Positions 1 to 8,644 of a stretch of 64,000 bases of DNA are shown here, one piece after another. The position numbers and the translations under genes are program-made. Below the pieces are notes generated by a model. The model did not search any database. It was not told the DNA's origin and was given only the letters and a program-made list of their open reading frames with translations. The stretch's first letter is position 1; the number at the start of each line of letters is the position of its first letter. Origin of the DNA: Devosia enhydra (lineage in GTDB: Bacteria > Pseudomonadota > Alphaproteobacteria > Rhizobiales > Devosiaceae); contig NZ_FPKU01000001.1 of assembly GCF_900119845.1 (NCBI RefSeq), positions 777,528-841,527 on the forward strand, in the 5' to 3' direction.

Positions 1-1
1 C

Positions 2-1045
2 ATTGTCATCGGGCTGATGTTCGGTCCGGTCGCCGACATGATGGAAAAGCGGGGAGTGCCGCCGTTTTTATCCGCCGGCGTGGTCGTGCTGCTGCTGCTG
101 GGCTTGATCGCCGCGGGCGGCTTTCTCTTTGCCGGTCCCCTTTCCGAATGGATCGAGCGCGCCCCGGCGATCTGGGAAAAGCTGCGTTCCGAGCTGACCA
201 CCCTGCGCCAGCCGCTGGAGGCTCTGGGGGCTATCCAGCAGCAGGTTCAAGGGGCCATCGGCGGTGGCGGCGAGGGGGTCACCGTCACCATGGCCGATGA
301 CGGCAGCGCCGTGCGCGAACTCGCCTTCCTCGCTCCGGCGGTGCTGGCGCAGATCGGCATCTTCCTTGCCAGTCTCTATTTCTTCATGGCTACGCGGTCG
401 GATTTTCGCATCTCGGTGCTGTCGCTCTGCGTAACGCGCCGCATGCGCTGGCGCACCGCGCATGTGTTCCGGGATGTCGAGCAGAAGGTCTCGAAGTTCC
501 TCCTCTCGATCACCATGATCAATGCCGGGGTGGGCGTCGTTACCACCCTCGTGATGTGGGCGCTGGGTGTGCCTTCGCCCATGCTCTGGGGCGCGCTGGC
601 CTTCGTCGCCAACTACATTCCCTTCGTGGGCCAGTTCACCATGCTGGTGCTGCTGTTCGCCGTGGGTCTCGGCACCCGCACTGGTATCGAGCAGGCGGTC
701 ATTCCCGTATTCGCTTACTGGGTCGTGACCCTCATCGAGAGCCAGCTGATCACCCCGCATGTGCTGGGCCGCACCATCACGCTCAACCCGTTCATGATCT
801 TTCTCTCGCTCGCCTTCTGGCTGTGGGCCTGGGGACCGGTCGGGGGCGTGGTGGCCATTCCCTCGCTCCTGATCCTCTACTCCATCGTCCATCACATCCT
901 GCCCTCCCGGCCGCTGGCTGTGCGCAAGCCCAAGGCGAATGCGAGGCTGCTCGATCGCGAGGCGACCAAAGACGAGCGGGCGGCTGAGGCCAAGCTGAGG
1001 GAGGCGGAAGCCGAGGTCAAAGCCGGCGAACCGGCCTTGCCCTGA
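2..1045 (+). CDS. AI-2E family (PerM/YdiK-type) transporter, 5'-truncated by the window edge
   Basis: This is a polytopic inner-membrane protein of the AI-2E exporter/PerM family. The reading frame is open from base 2 with no start codon or ribosome site, so the gene begins upstream of the window. Hydrophobic helices lie near the visible N-terminus, around residues 105-125, and in a cluster at about 170-300. The family signature of a loop plus paired C-terminal helices is present in the region that includes PFVGQFTMLVLLFAVG and LITPHVLGRTITLNPF. The C-terminal tail of about 45 residues is charged and rich in Ala, Glu and Lys. It converges with clpA, and a strong hairpin follows. The transported substrate cannot be inferred from sequence. 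A second family member lies at 43102. Confidence 0.85.
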   Translation: MVIGLMFGPVADMMEKRGVPPFLSAGVVVLLLLGLIAAGGFLFAGPLSEWIERAPAIWEKLRSELTTLRQPLEALGAIQQQVQGAIGGGGEGVTVTMADDGSAVRELAFLAPAVLAQIGIFLASLYFFMATRSDFRISVLSLCVTRRMRWRTAHVFRDVEQKVSKFLLSITMINAGVGVVTTLVMWALGVPSPMLWGALAFVANYIPFVGQFTMLVLLFAVGLGTRTGIEQAVIPVFAYWVVTLIESQLITPHVLGRTITLNPFMIFLSLAFWLWAWGPVGGVVAIPSLLILYSIVHHILPSRPLAVRKPKANARLLDREATKDERAAEAKLREAEAEVKAGEPALP

Positions 1046-1063
1046 ATAGACCGACAATAAAGA

Positions 1064-1086
1064 AAAGGGGCCCGCTGGGCCCCTTT
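1064..1086. terminator. Bidirectional hairpin between the AI-2E transporter and clpA
   Basis: A perfect 10-bp stem, AAAGGGGCCC paired with GGGCCCCTTT, closes a 3-base loop. The stem ends in A and T runs on both sides, so it can act as an intrinsic terminator for the rightward permease and for leftward clpA. Confidence 0.8.
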
Positions 1087-1109
1087 GCGTTTCTGATGCC
1101 AGCCGGCAA

Positions 1110-3458
1110 TCAGTGCTTTTCTTCGGCCTTCGGCGACTTCTTGGCCTTCGGGCCGGGGATGGCCTTGGGACGCGCCGGGCGCGGCGGCGCCGCGATCAGT
1201 TCGAGCTTGGCATCTGGTCCAACGCCGACAACCGCAACGGTCACCGTGCCACCGTTCTGAAGCTCTCCGAACAGCACCTGATCGGCCAGCGGCTTCTTGA
1301 CATATTCTTGGATGACCCGGCCGAGCGGCCGTGCACCCATCTTTTCGTCGTATCCGCGCGAGGCCAGCCATTCGGCTGCTTCCGGGGTCAGGTTGATCGT
1401 CACGCCGCGTTCGGCCAGCTGGCCTTCGAGCTGGAGCACGAACTTCTCCACCACCTGCCGCACCACGGCCGGGGGCAGGGGCCCGAACGAAATGATCGCA
1501 TCGAGCCGGTTGCGGAATTCCGGCGTGAACATCCGGTTGATCGCTTCCTCGTCATCGCCCTGTTCGCGCTTGCGCCCGAAGCCGATCGGCGATTTTTGCA
1601 GCTCCATGGCCCCCACATTCGAGGTCATGATCAGGATGACATTGCGGAAATCGACCGACTTGCCGTTGTGGTCGGTCAGCTTGCCGTGGTCCATCACCTG
1701 CAACAGGATGTTGAACAGGTCCGGATGGGCTTTCTCGATCTCGTCGAGCAGCACCACCGAATGCGGGTGCTGGTCGACGCCATCGGTCAGCAATCCGCCC
1801 TGGTCAAACCCAACATAGCCCGGAGGCGCGCCGATCAGCCGGCTGACCGTATGGCGCTCCATATATTCGGACATGTCGAAGCGCAGCAGTTCCACCCCGA
1901 GCGTATCGGCGAGCTGCTTGGCCACTTCGGTCTTGCCCACGCCGGTCGGCCCGGTGAAGAGGTAGGAGCCGATCGGCTTTTCCGGTTCGCGCAGCCCTGC
2001 ACGTGCCAGCTTGATCGCCGAGGCCAGAGCCGTGATGGCCATGTCCTGCCCGTAAACCACCGTGCGCAGGCTGTTCTCGAGCCCGGCCAGCAGTTCGGTA
2101 TCGGATTTCGAGACCGATTTGGGCGGGATGCGCGCCATCGAGGCGATGGTGTTCTCGATATCCTCGACGTCGATGATCTCCTTGCGATCTGCAGGAGGCA
2201 CCAGCATCTGGCTCGCGCCGGTCTCGTCGATCACGTCGATCGCCTTGTCGGGCAGCTTGCGGTCGTTGATGTAGCGCGCCGACAGCTCGACGGCCGCCTT
2301 GAGCGCATCGTCGGTATATTTGAGCTTGTGGAAGGTCTCGAAATAGGGGCGAAGACCCTTCACGATCTCGATCGCGTCAGGGATCGAGGGCTCATTGACG
2401 TCGATCTTCTGGAAACGCCGGACGAGAGCCCGGTCCTTTTCGAAGAACTGGCGATATTCCTTGTAGGTCGTCGAGCCGATGCAGCGGATGGCACCCGAAG
2501 CCAAAGCGGGCTTGAGGAGGTTCGAAGCATCGAGCGCGCCGCCGGAAGTGGCGCCGGCGCCGATCATGGTGTGGATTTCGTCGATGAAGAGCACGGCGTC
2601 GGGAAGCTTCTCGAGCTCCTTCATCACCGATTTCAGGCGCTCCTCGAAATCGCCGCGATAGCGCGTGCCGGCGAGCAATGCGCCCATGTCGAGCGCATAG
2701 ATCACGGCATTGTTGAGCACCTCGGGCACGTCGCCTTCGATGATCTTGCGCGCCAGCCCTTCGGCGATCGCAGTCTTGCCCACGCCGGCATCGCCGACAT
2801 AGATCGGGTTGTTCTTGGAGCGGCGGCACAGCACCTGGATGGTGCGGCGCAGCTCGGGGTCGCGACCGATCAGCGGATCGATCTTGCCCGCGCGGGCCTT
2901 CTCGTTGAGATTGACGCAGAAATCGGCGAGGGCCGATGTCTGGTTGCCACCGCGCTCGCCCTCCTCATGCCCGTTCGCGCCCGGTTCGCTACCACGCACT
3001 CTGCGCTCCTCGGTGGGCCCCGACTTGGTGATGCCGTGGGCGATGAAGTTGACGGCGTCGAGCCGGCTCATATCCTGCTGTTCGAGGAAATAAGCGGCGT
3101 GGCTTTCGCGCTCGGCAAAGATCGCGACGAGCACATTGGCACCCGTCACTTCTTCCTTGCCGGACGACTGGACGTGGATCACTGCGCGCTGGATGACCCG
3201 CTGGAACGCAGCGGTGGGGCGCGCATCCTGCCCGTTTGGCACGACGAGGCTGTCGAGCTCCTCGTTGATGAAATCCTCGAGATCACCCTTGAGCGCTTCG
3301 ATATCGACATCGCAACCGGTCAGCACCGCGATGGTATCGCGGTCTTCGGTCAGGGCGAGAAGCAGATGCTCGAGCGTGGCAAATTCGTGCGCGCGCTGCC
3401 GGGCATAATTCATGGCCTGGTGGAGGGCCTTCTCCAAGCCGCGGGAAAATGAAGGCAT
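1110..3458 (-). CDS. clpA: ATP-dependent Clp protease ATP-binding subunit ClpA
   Basis: ClpA is the AAA+ unfoldase that feeds substrates to ClpP and works with ClpS on N-degron substrates. The 782-residue protein has the full family layout. A double Clp-N repeat spans about 1-145, including the HEFATLEHLLLALTED segment. The first AAA+ domain has Walker A GDAGVGKT (222-229) and Walker B VLFIDE (289-294). The second has GPTGVGKT (503-510) and VVLLDE (568-573). The ClpP-docking loop IGF is at 625-627. There is no ClpB-type middle coiled coil, which separates it from ClpB. The start has an AGGAAG site and lies 9 bases after clpS, so the two genes form an operon. The C-terminal tail is Lys/Pro-rich. 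Confidence 0.97.
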   Translation of the reverse strand: MPSFSRGLEKALHQAMNYARQRAHEFATLEHLLLALTEDRDTIAVLTGCDVDIEALKGDLEDFINEELDSLVVPNGQDARPTAAFQRVIQRAVIHVQSSGKEEVTGANVLVAIFAERESHAAYFLEQQDMSRLDAVNFIAHGITKSGPTEERRVRGSEPGANGHEEGERGGNQTSALADFCVNLNEKARAGKIDPLIGRDPELRRTIQVLCRRSKNNPIYVGDAGVGKTAIAEGLARKIIEGDVPEVLNNAVIYALDMGALLAGTRYRGDFEERLKSVMKELEKLPDAVLFIDEIHTMIGAGATSGGALDASNLLKPALASGAIRCIGSTTYKEYRQFFEKDRALVRRFQKIDVNEPSIPDAIEIVKGLRPYFETFHKLKYTDDALKAAVELSARYINDRKLPDKAIDVIDETGASQMLVPPADRKEIIDVEDIENTIASMARIPPKSVSKSDTELLAGLENSLRTVVYGQDMAITALASAIKLARAGLREPEKPIGSYLFTGPTGVGKTEVAKQLADTLGVELLRFDMSEYMERHTVSRLIGAPPGYVGFDQGGLLTDGVDQHPHSVVLLDEIEKAHPDLFNILLQVMDHGKLTDHNGKSVDFRNVILIMTSNVGAMELQKSPIGFGRKREQGDDEEAINRMFTPEFRNRLDAIISFGPLPPAVVRQVVEKFVLQLEGQLAERGVTINLTPEAAEWLASRGYDEKMGARPLGRVIQEYVKKPLADQVLFGELQNGGTVTVAVVGVGPDAKLELIAAPPRPARPKAIPGPKAKKSPKAEEKH

Positions 3459-3467
3459 GGCAGCTTC

Positions 3468-3866
3468 CTATTGCTTTTCCATTACGCACTGAAGCGGATG
3501 CTGGTTCTTTCGGGCAGCATCCATGACGCGGGTCACCTTGGTCTCGGCAACCTCGTAGGGATACACGCCGCACTCGCCCACCCCTTGGGTGTGAACATGC
3601 AGCATGATCGCCATCGCGTCTTCACGCGATTTGTTGAACACATCCTGCAGCACCATCACGACGAATTCCATCGGGGTATAGTCGTCGTTGAGCAGCAGGA
3701 CGCGGTAGAGACTGGGACGTTTGGTCTTGGGGCGAACCTTGGTAACCGTGCCGGTTTCGCGATCGGAGTGGTCACCGCCATTCCCTCCGCGACCCGGTTC
3801 GTCCGGGCCGGACACAAGGCGCATCACCGGTGCGTGGTCCGGCGTGGCCGCGTGGGGAAGCATCAT
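3468..3866 (-). CDS. clpS: ATP-dependent Clp protease adaptor ClpS
   Basis: ClpS binds N-degron substrates and delivers them to the ClpA N-domain. The core, from about residue 48, carries the family hallmarks: [18 protein letters not shown] with the substrate-pocket residues, followed by the [19 protein letters not shown] stretch. I chose the paired ATG codons at 3866 and 3863, which have a weak AGG site upstream, giving 132 residues. The frame is open further upstream, but that extension would be unusually long and has no clear ribosome site. The N-terminal 45 residues are charged and Gly-rich, as in other alphaproteobacterial ClpS proteins. It is co-transcribed with clpA. Confidence 0.95.
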   Translation of the reverse strand: MMLPHAATPDHAPVMRLVSGPDEPGRGGNGGDHSDRETGTVTKVRPKTKRPSLYRVLLLNDDYTPMEFVVMVLQDVFNKSREDAMAIMLHVHTQGVGECGVYPYEVAETKVTRVMDAARKNQHPLQCVMEKQ

Positions 3867-4159
3867 ATTCAACCTGAGTTTGAACCCTTCGCTAAGCAGC
3901 GAGCCGAGGCCATTATGTAGGCAAAATTCCCCTGCTGTTAAGGCCCCGTCGTTCAATCTTTCCCTCGGGCCCGGGGCGCCATTTTCCTGCCCCGGCCGTG
4001 CCATCAATTTAGCGGGCATTTTACCGAATGGTAATCGGCGGCCCTTAGGTTGAGCGTGCGTAAGGCGCCTTCTGCTGGTCTTGGGGAAGCGGCAGCAGGC
4101 GACGATCGATGTGTAACGGGTGAGTCAACGACCCGAGTTTCAAGAGTTGGAGTAACGGG

Positions 4160-5794
4160 GTGGGTTTCCACACGGCTTTTTCCTCAAGGCGCGGTGCTTT
4201 CGCGCGGGCCCTGGTCGCGATGTTCGTCGCGGTCCTGGCCATGGCGACCTTCGCCCAGCCTGCAGCGGCGCAGAACCTGCGCAAATATGCGGGCATCGTG
4301 GTCGATGCAAAGACCGGCAAGGTTCTCTACGAGAGCGACGCCGACGCGACCCGCTATCCCGCGTCGGTGACCAAGGTCATGACCCTGTATGTCCTGTTCC
4401 AGGAATTGCAGGCGGGCAACGTCAAGCTCTCAGACAAGATGACGGTCTCCAAGCACGCCGCCTCGGCGGTGCCGACCAAGCTCGGGCTCAAGGCCGGGGC
4501 GACGATTTCGGTCGAGGACGCCATCAAGTCGCTCGTGACGCTTTCGGCCAACGACATGGCCCGCGTCATCGCCGAGCACATCTCGGGCTCCGAAAGCGCC
4601 TTCGCCCGTCGCATGACCGAGACGGCCAAGGGCCTCGGGATGAGCAAGACCACCTATCGCAACGCATCCGGCCTGCCCGATAGCGGGCAGAAGACTACGG
4701 CGCGCGATCAGGTTATCCTCGGCATCGCCGTCTACCAGCATTTCCCGAAATATTACGAATATTTCCAGACGCGCAGCTTCAGCTTCGGCAAGCGCACCTA
4801 TGGCAATCACAACCGACTGCTCGGCTCCAACGGCGTCGATGGCATCAAGACCGGCTATATCAACGCCTCGGGCTTCAACCTGCTGACCGCCGCGCGCTCC
4901 AGCAATCGCCACATCGTGGTGGTCGGCTTCGGCTTCAACACCTCGTCGGCCCGCGACAGCAAGGTGCGCGAGCTCGTCCGCTCCTATCTGCCCAAGGCGC
5001 GTCAGGGGGATTACCTGCAGACCGCGATGATCCCGAAGCCGGGCCGTGGTGCAGGGACCACCCGCGTTGCCGTTGCCCAGCCCACCATGGTCGTGCCCGC
5101 GCCGCGTCCGAGTTTCCGGCTGGCCTCTGCCGTCGTTGCCGCGTCCGCTCCTGCGCCCACGGCTGCGCCGCAGCCCGTGACCATCACCACCGACAATATC
5201 GCCGTCGCCTCCATCGGTGGCCCGGTGCCCGCAGCCCGTCCCGCGGCGCCCGCTGATATCGGCGTGCCCAATGCCGTGGCAGCGGCCAGTGCGCTCGGTG
5301 GCGTGCAGGAGGACCGGCCTCTGGATGTGATCGGCGCATGGCTCAGCGAGACCTTCTCGCTCGGCGCGCCGCCGGCTGCGCTCGGGCAGACCCGCCCCTC
5401 CGCCCCGCTGCTGCCCCCGGTCGGGGTTGGCGCCGATGGCCAGCCGGTCGACCTGATGACCAGCGGCAGCTCTTCGGTCGCCGCCCGTCAGCCCGATCAG
5501 CCCGTCATCCAGCAGGTGGCGGCCCACTCCGCCGCCGCCGCGCCGCAGTCGGGTGGCTGGATCGTGCAGATCGGTGCGGCTCCGAGCGAGTCGGGTGCCA
5601 ATTCGCTGATCAGCGATGCAGCCTCCAAGGTCGGCGGGCTCGGTTCACGCCAGTCCTATATCGAGCGGTTCGAAAAGAACGGCCAGGTGTTCTATCGCGC
5701 CCGCTTCGGCGGCTTCGACGGCCGGGATGCGGCCAACACCATGTGCAATGAACTCAAGAAGGCAAAGATGAGCTGTCTCGCCATGCAGAGCTAG
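4160..5794 (+). CDS. Secreted D-alanyl-D-alanine carboxypeptidase (PBP5/6-like, S11) with C-terminal SPOR domain
   Basis: This enzyme trims the terminal D-Ala from peptidoglycan stem peptides in the periplasm. A signal peptide covers about residues 1-37 and ends in an AAAQ-type cleavage site. The three penicillin-binding motifs are present: SVTK (69-72), SAN (129-131) and KTG (230-232). After the catalytic domain comes a long Ala/Pro/Val-rich linker (about 290-460). A SPOR domain follows at about 468-544, starting at GGWIVQIGA, which should bind denuded glycan at the division septum. Translation starts at a GTG preceded by TTGGAG. The gene diverges from clpS across a 293-base gap. The PBP5 membrane-anchoring amphipathic helix is not evident, so localisation may depend on SPOR. 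Confidence 0.93.
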   Translation: MGFHTAFSSRRGAFARALVAMFVAVLAMATFAQPAAAQNLRKYAGIVVDAKTGKVLYESDADATRYPASVTKVMTLYVLFQELQAGNVKLSDKMTVSKHAASAVPTKLGLKAGATISVEDAIKSLVTLSANDMARVIAEHISGSESAFARRMTETAKGLGMSKTTYRNASGLPDSGQKTTARDQVILGIAVYQHFPKYYEYFQTRSFSFGKRTYGNHNRLLGSNGVDGIKTGYINASGFNLLTAARSSNRHIVVVGFGFNTSSARDSKVRELVRSYLPKARQGDYLQTAMIPKPGRGAGTTRVAVAQPTMVVPAPRPSFRLASAVVAASAPAPTAAPQPVTITTDNIAVASIGGPVPAARPAAPADIGVPNAVAAASALGGVQEDRPLDVIGAWLSETFSLGAPPAALGQTRPSAPLLPPVGVGADGQPVDLMTSGSSSVAARQPDQPVIQQVAAHSAAAAPQSGGWIVQIGAAPSESGANSLISDAASKVGGLGSRQSYIERFEKNGQVFYRARFGGFDGRDAANTMCNELKKAKMSCLAMQS

Positions 5795-5890
5795 AACTCG
5801 GCAGGCCCGTCTCCGTCGCGCGTGTGGCGGCGGGGCAGGGCGGCTCACCATAGGGAAGCACGTTTGTGGCATGTGTCTGGAGTAGCCCAA

Positions 5891-6166
5891 ATGAGCGAAT
5901 TGAATGGCCTCAGCGATCTGGCCAGCTTCGAGGGCCGGTCGGCTCTCACCCAAAAGGATACCGCAGCCCGTCGTCGCGCCCTCAAGGGCCTCACGGCGCG
6001 GATCGAGAATGGCGGTCCCCGCCGTACGGTCAGCGAATTGCTGGCCGTGGTGATGACACTCTCGGCCCGCACGCGACGCATGGCGGCCGAGCCGGTGGTG
6101 ATTGACCTCGATGTCTTTGCGCCCAATGGCCGTCGTGCCGTCCATCTGCGGCTGCCCGGGGCGTGA
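5891..6166 (+). CDS. Small conserved-looking protein of unknown function (91 aa)
   Basis: I do not recognise this protein. It starts at an ATG with a GGAG site 8 bases upstream and follows the carboxypeptidase gene by 96 bases on the same strand. Composition is Arg/Ala/Leu-rich. There is a basic, probably helical stretch (about residues 22-55, containing RRRALKGLTARIENGG) and a beta-like end (VVIDLDVFAPNGRRAVHLRL). No signal peptide, membrane helix, cysteine pair or enzyme motif is visible. It ends 9 bases before the convergent DUF1275 gene. Third-position GC bias matches its neighbours, which supports it being a real gene. Confidence 0.6.
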   Translation: MSELNGLSDLASFEGRSALTQKDTAARRRALKGLTARIENGGPRRTVSELLAVVMTLSARTRRMAAEPVVIDLDVFAPNGRRAVHLRLPGA

Positions 6167-6175
6167 GGCCTCGTT

Positions 6176-6823
6176 CTACGATTGGCCGGCGGGGCTCTTG
6201 AGGGCAAAGCCGATCATCATCACGAGATAGATGAGGCCGGGGGCGAGAATCGCTTCGAGCCCGAACCGGCCATAGAGCAGGGCTCCTGCGAGGCCGCCAA
6301 CGAGCAGGGCGGTCCACACCTGAAGCTGCTGGAGCCAGCGCCAGGGGGGCGCCTTGCCCAAAATGGCGGCAGCCAGATCCTGCCCGGCGGCAAAGAGCGT
6401 GCCCGTGACGAAGGTCGCGCCAAGCCGGGCGCCACTGCCGCTGAATGGCAGTGTGGCGTTCTGGGCCCCTGCGCCTGCGGCCAGAACCATCATGGCCTGC
6501 GCCGCCGGCCAACCGGCCGCACGGAGCGCAAGAGCCACGCCAAGCGTCGCGATGACGAAGGCGAGCACCATGCTGGGGCCCCAGCGGCGCGACCGATAGC
6601 CGAGAAAGGCGCCGATGAAACTGCCGCCAAAGAACATCGCCACCAGCCCTGCGGGCAGGGCGACCAGCTGTTCCATGCCTCCGATTGCGGCGCCCAGCTG
6701 CGTGGTGTTGCCGCTCATGAACGAGGTGAAATAACCGCCGAGCTCGATGAACCCGACCACATCGATGAACCCGGCGCAGGCAGTCAGCAACAGGCCCAGC
6801 ATCAGGCGCCGTTGCGGTGTCAT
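6176..6823 (-). CDS. YoaK/DUF1275 family membrane protein
   Basis: This is a 215-residue inner-membrane protein with about six hydrophobic helices. The N-terminal segment (TACAGFIDVVGFIELGGYF followed by SFMSGNTTQLG) is the typical signature of the DUF1275/YoaK family, whose function is not established. The gene starts 3 bases after the HIT gene stop, and the leftward run 9787 to 6176 is tightly packed, so it is probably the last gene of that operon. A role in transport is often assumed for this fold, but nothing here proves it. Confidence 0.88.
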   Translation of the reverse strand: MTPQRRLMLGLLLTACAGFIDVVGFIELGGYFTSFMSGNTTQLGAAIGGMEQLVALPAGLVAMFFGGSFIGAFLGYRSRRWGPSMVLAFVIATLGVALALRAAGWPAAQAMMVLAAGAGAQNATLPFSGSGARLGATFVTGTLFAAGQDLAAAILGKAPPWRWLQQLQVWTALLVGGLAGALLYGRFGLEAILAPGLIYLVMMIGFALKSPAGQS

Positions 6824-6826
6824 GGG

Positions 6827-7246
6827 TCAGTCCAGCGCCCTGGAGATCGCGGTGGCCAGTTCGGCAAGCTCGCCATCATCGGCCTTGCCGCCGCCATGCC
6901 GGCCGAGCTCGACGCCCTCATAGACCGGGATCAGATGGAAGTGCAGGTGAAAGACCGTCTGCCCCGCTGGCGCTTCGTTGAACTGGGCTAGCCTGATACC
7001 GTCGGCCCCGGTCGCCTTGAGCACGGCGCGTGCCAGCCGCTGCACGAGGGGCATGACGGCGCCCAGCGTCTCCGGATCGGCATCGAGCAGGTTTCGCGAC
7101 GGCGCCTTGGGTATGACCAGCAGATGGCCGCGCGATTGCGGAAAGATATCCAGCATTGCAAGCGCCGTCTCATCTTCATGCACGCGATGGCAGGGCAGTT
7201 CGCCGCGCAGGATGCGGCCGAAGATATTCTGGGGATCGTAGGTCAT
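6827..7246 (-). CDS. HIT (histidine triad) family protein
   Basis: HIT proteins are small nucleotide hydrolases or transferases acting on nucleoside phosphoramidates, dinucleoside polyphosphates or similar substrates. This 139-residue protein has the N-terminal FGRILRGELPCHRVHEDE segment and the C-terminal triad HLHFHLIP, in which His alternates with hydrophobic residues. Its ATG shares one base with the stop codon of the upstream glycosyltransferase (TGATG), implying translational coupling. The substrate is unknown. Confidence 0.92.
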   Translation of the reverse strand: MTYDPQNIFGRILRGELPCHRVHEDETALAMLDIFPQSRGHLLVIPKAPSRNLLDADPETLGAVMPLVQRLARAVLKATGADGIRLAQFNEAPAGQTVFHLHFHLIPVYEGVELGRHGGGKADDGELAELATAISRALD

Positions 7247-8577
7247 CAGGCGCTGTTCCGAAGGGCGGCCGCGGCCGCGTTGGATCGAAGCGGCACGTAA
7301 TCCGCGATGGTTTCCTCGATGACGTCCACGGCGCGACCGGTGCCATCCTCGAGCAGCAGCTTTTCCCGCAGCGCCATGGCCGCAGCCGCAAAGCTGGTCT
7401 CGGTATCGAGATCCTCGAGCGCCTGGGCGAGAATGGCCGGCGTCAGCTTGCGCAGCCTAACCGGCCTCGGCCCGCAGCCCAGGTCGTAGACGCGCTGGCC
7501 CCAATAAGGCTGATCGAAGAACTGCGGCACAACGAACGTCGGGCGGCCGGCATAAAGCCCGGCATAGGTGGTTCCCGCGCCACCATGGTGGACGACCGCC
7601 TTGACGTGGTTGAAGAGCTTGGTGTGCGGTGCGCGAGCGATGGCATAGACGGTCGGCGGCAGTTCGTCGAGCTTGAGCCCGCCCCAGCCCTGGCTGATCA
7701 CGGCCCGCCCGCCCCAGATCGACAGGGCCTTGGTGATGATCTCGGTATTGCGCTGGGCGCCCCACGGCATCGAGCCGAAACCGAGATAGATCGGTGCCGG
7801 ACCGCGCTCGAGGAAGGCGCGAAAATCGTCGGGGGGTTCCCAGCCGGTCTGGTCCTCCAGCCGCCAGAAGCCCGTGACCGTGGTCGTTTCGGGCCAATCG
7901 GCCGGGGCCGGGGAGATCGCAGCCGAATAGGCATGCAGCGCCGGAAGCAGTTGCCCATGCGAATTGTGGGTGAACCCACCGCGCGCCGGCCGCTTCAATC
8001 CGAGCAGCTTGCGGCGAAGGCGATCGCGCGGAAAGTCGTTATAGGTCTGCTGCGCGCTCTGCACGACGTAGGAGAGCTTGTTGAGGATCGGATCGAGGCG
8101 CGTGCGGCTGAACAGAGGCTCCAGCGGCGGGCCCTCATAGGCGCAGTAGGGAAACTCGCCGGTCGGATTGAGCGGTTGCAGCGCCGTCATGATGGCGGGA
8201 ATGTCGAGCACCTCGGCCACGTCGATGGCGAAGGTGGTGTTCATGTGGAAGACGATGGCGTCGGCCCCCTGGGCCAGCGTCCACACTTCACGATTGGCCT
8301 GCTTGAGGATCTTCTGGCCTTCACGCAGCAGCACCGGCATGTGCAGCAGGCTGCTGCGCGACATGACGCTCTCGAACTGGCTCATGCGCAGGAAGTTCTG
8401 GATATTGGAGCCCAGGCTGTGGAACTCCACGCCGTGCCCTTCCACGAACTCCTCAAAATCGGCGGATGTGCCGAGAACGACGGAAAAGCCGCGCTTCTGA
8501 AGGGCCAGCGAAAGGGCCACGAAGGGCGCGACATCGCCCATCGTTCCGATCGCTGCTATCGCCACGCGTCGTGTCAT
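7246..8577 (-). CDS. UGT80-like (sterol/lipid glucosyltransferase-type) GT1 family glycosyltransferase
   Basis: This 443-residue GT-B glycosyltransferase has the N-terminal acceptor-domain start RRVAIAAIGTMGDVAPFVAL, typical of the GT28/UGT superfamily. The C-terminal donor-binding block near residue 330 contains VVHHGGAGTTYAGLYAGRP followed by VVPQFFDQPYWGQRVYDLG. That block closely resembles plant and fungal sterol 3-beta-glucosyltransferases and related macrolide glycosyltransferases. An in-frame TTG lies upstream, but the ATG at 8577, with a GGGAG site, is the better start. Its partner gene upstream encodes a fatty acid hydroxylase-SDR fusion, which suggests a hydroxylated lipid, sterol-like or carotenoid acceptor. 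The acceptor is inference; the fold is clear. Confidence 0.85.
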   Translation of the reverse strand: MTRRVAIAAIGTMGDVAPFVALSLALQKRGFSVVLGTSADFEEFVEGHGVEFHSLGSNIQNFLRMSQFESVMSRSSLLHMPVLLREGQKILKQANREVWTLAQGADAIVFHMNTTFAIDVAEVLDIPAIMTALQPLNPTGEFPYCAYEGPPLEPLFSRTRLDPILNKLSYVVQSAQQTYNDFPRDRLRRKLLGLKRPARGGFTHNSHGQLLPALHAYSAAISPAPADWPETTTVTGFWRLEDQTGWEPPDDFRAFLERGPAPIYLGFGSMPWGAQRNTEIITKALSIWGGRAVISQGWGGLKLDELPPTVYAIARAPHTKLFNHVKAVVHHGGAGTTYAGLYAGRPTFVVPQFFDQPYWGQRVYDLGCGPRPVRLRKLTPAILAQALEDLDTETSFAAAAMALREKLLLEDGTGRAVDVIEETIADYVPLRSNAAAAALRNSA

Positions 8578-8644
8578 GCCGTTCAACGCTCCCACGGCGG
8601 CGCTGTGGTGCAAGGCTGCACCACCTCAACCGCCCACGCTGCGG

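Noticed and set aside
68-1057. Long leftward open frame opposite the AI-2E permease gene
   Set aside because: It is a high-GC antisense frame with low-complexity His/Gln/Arg composition. The permease frame shows clear membrane helices.
1113-3452. 779-codon rightward frame opposite clpA
   Set aside because: It mirrors the clpA codons and encodes no recognisable domain. ClpA is unmistakable on the other strand.
4021-4034. TTACC-GAAT-GGTAA palindrome in the clpS/carboxypeptidase gap
   Set aside because: It is only 5 bases per arm, with no link to a known operator. It could be chance.
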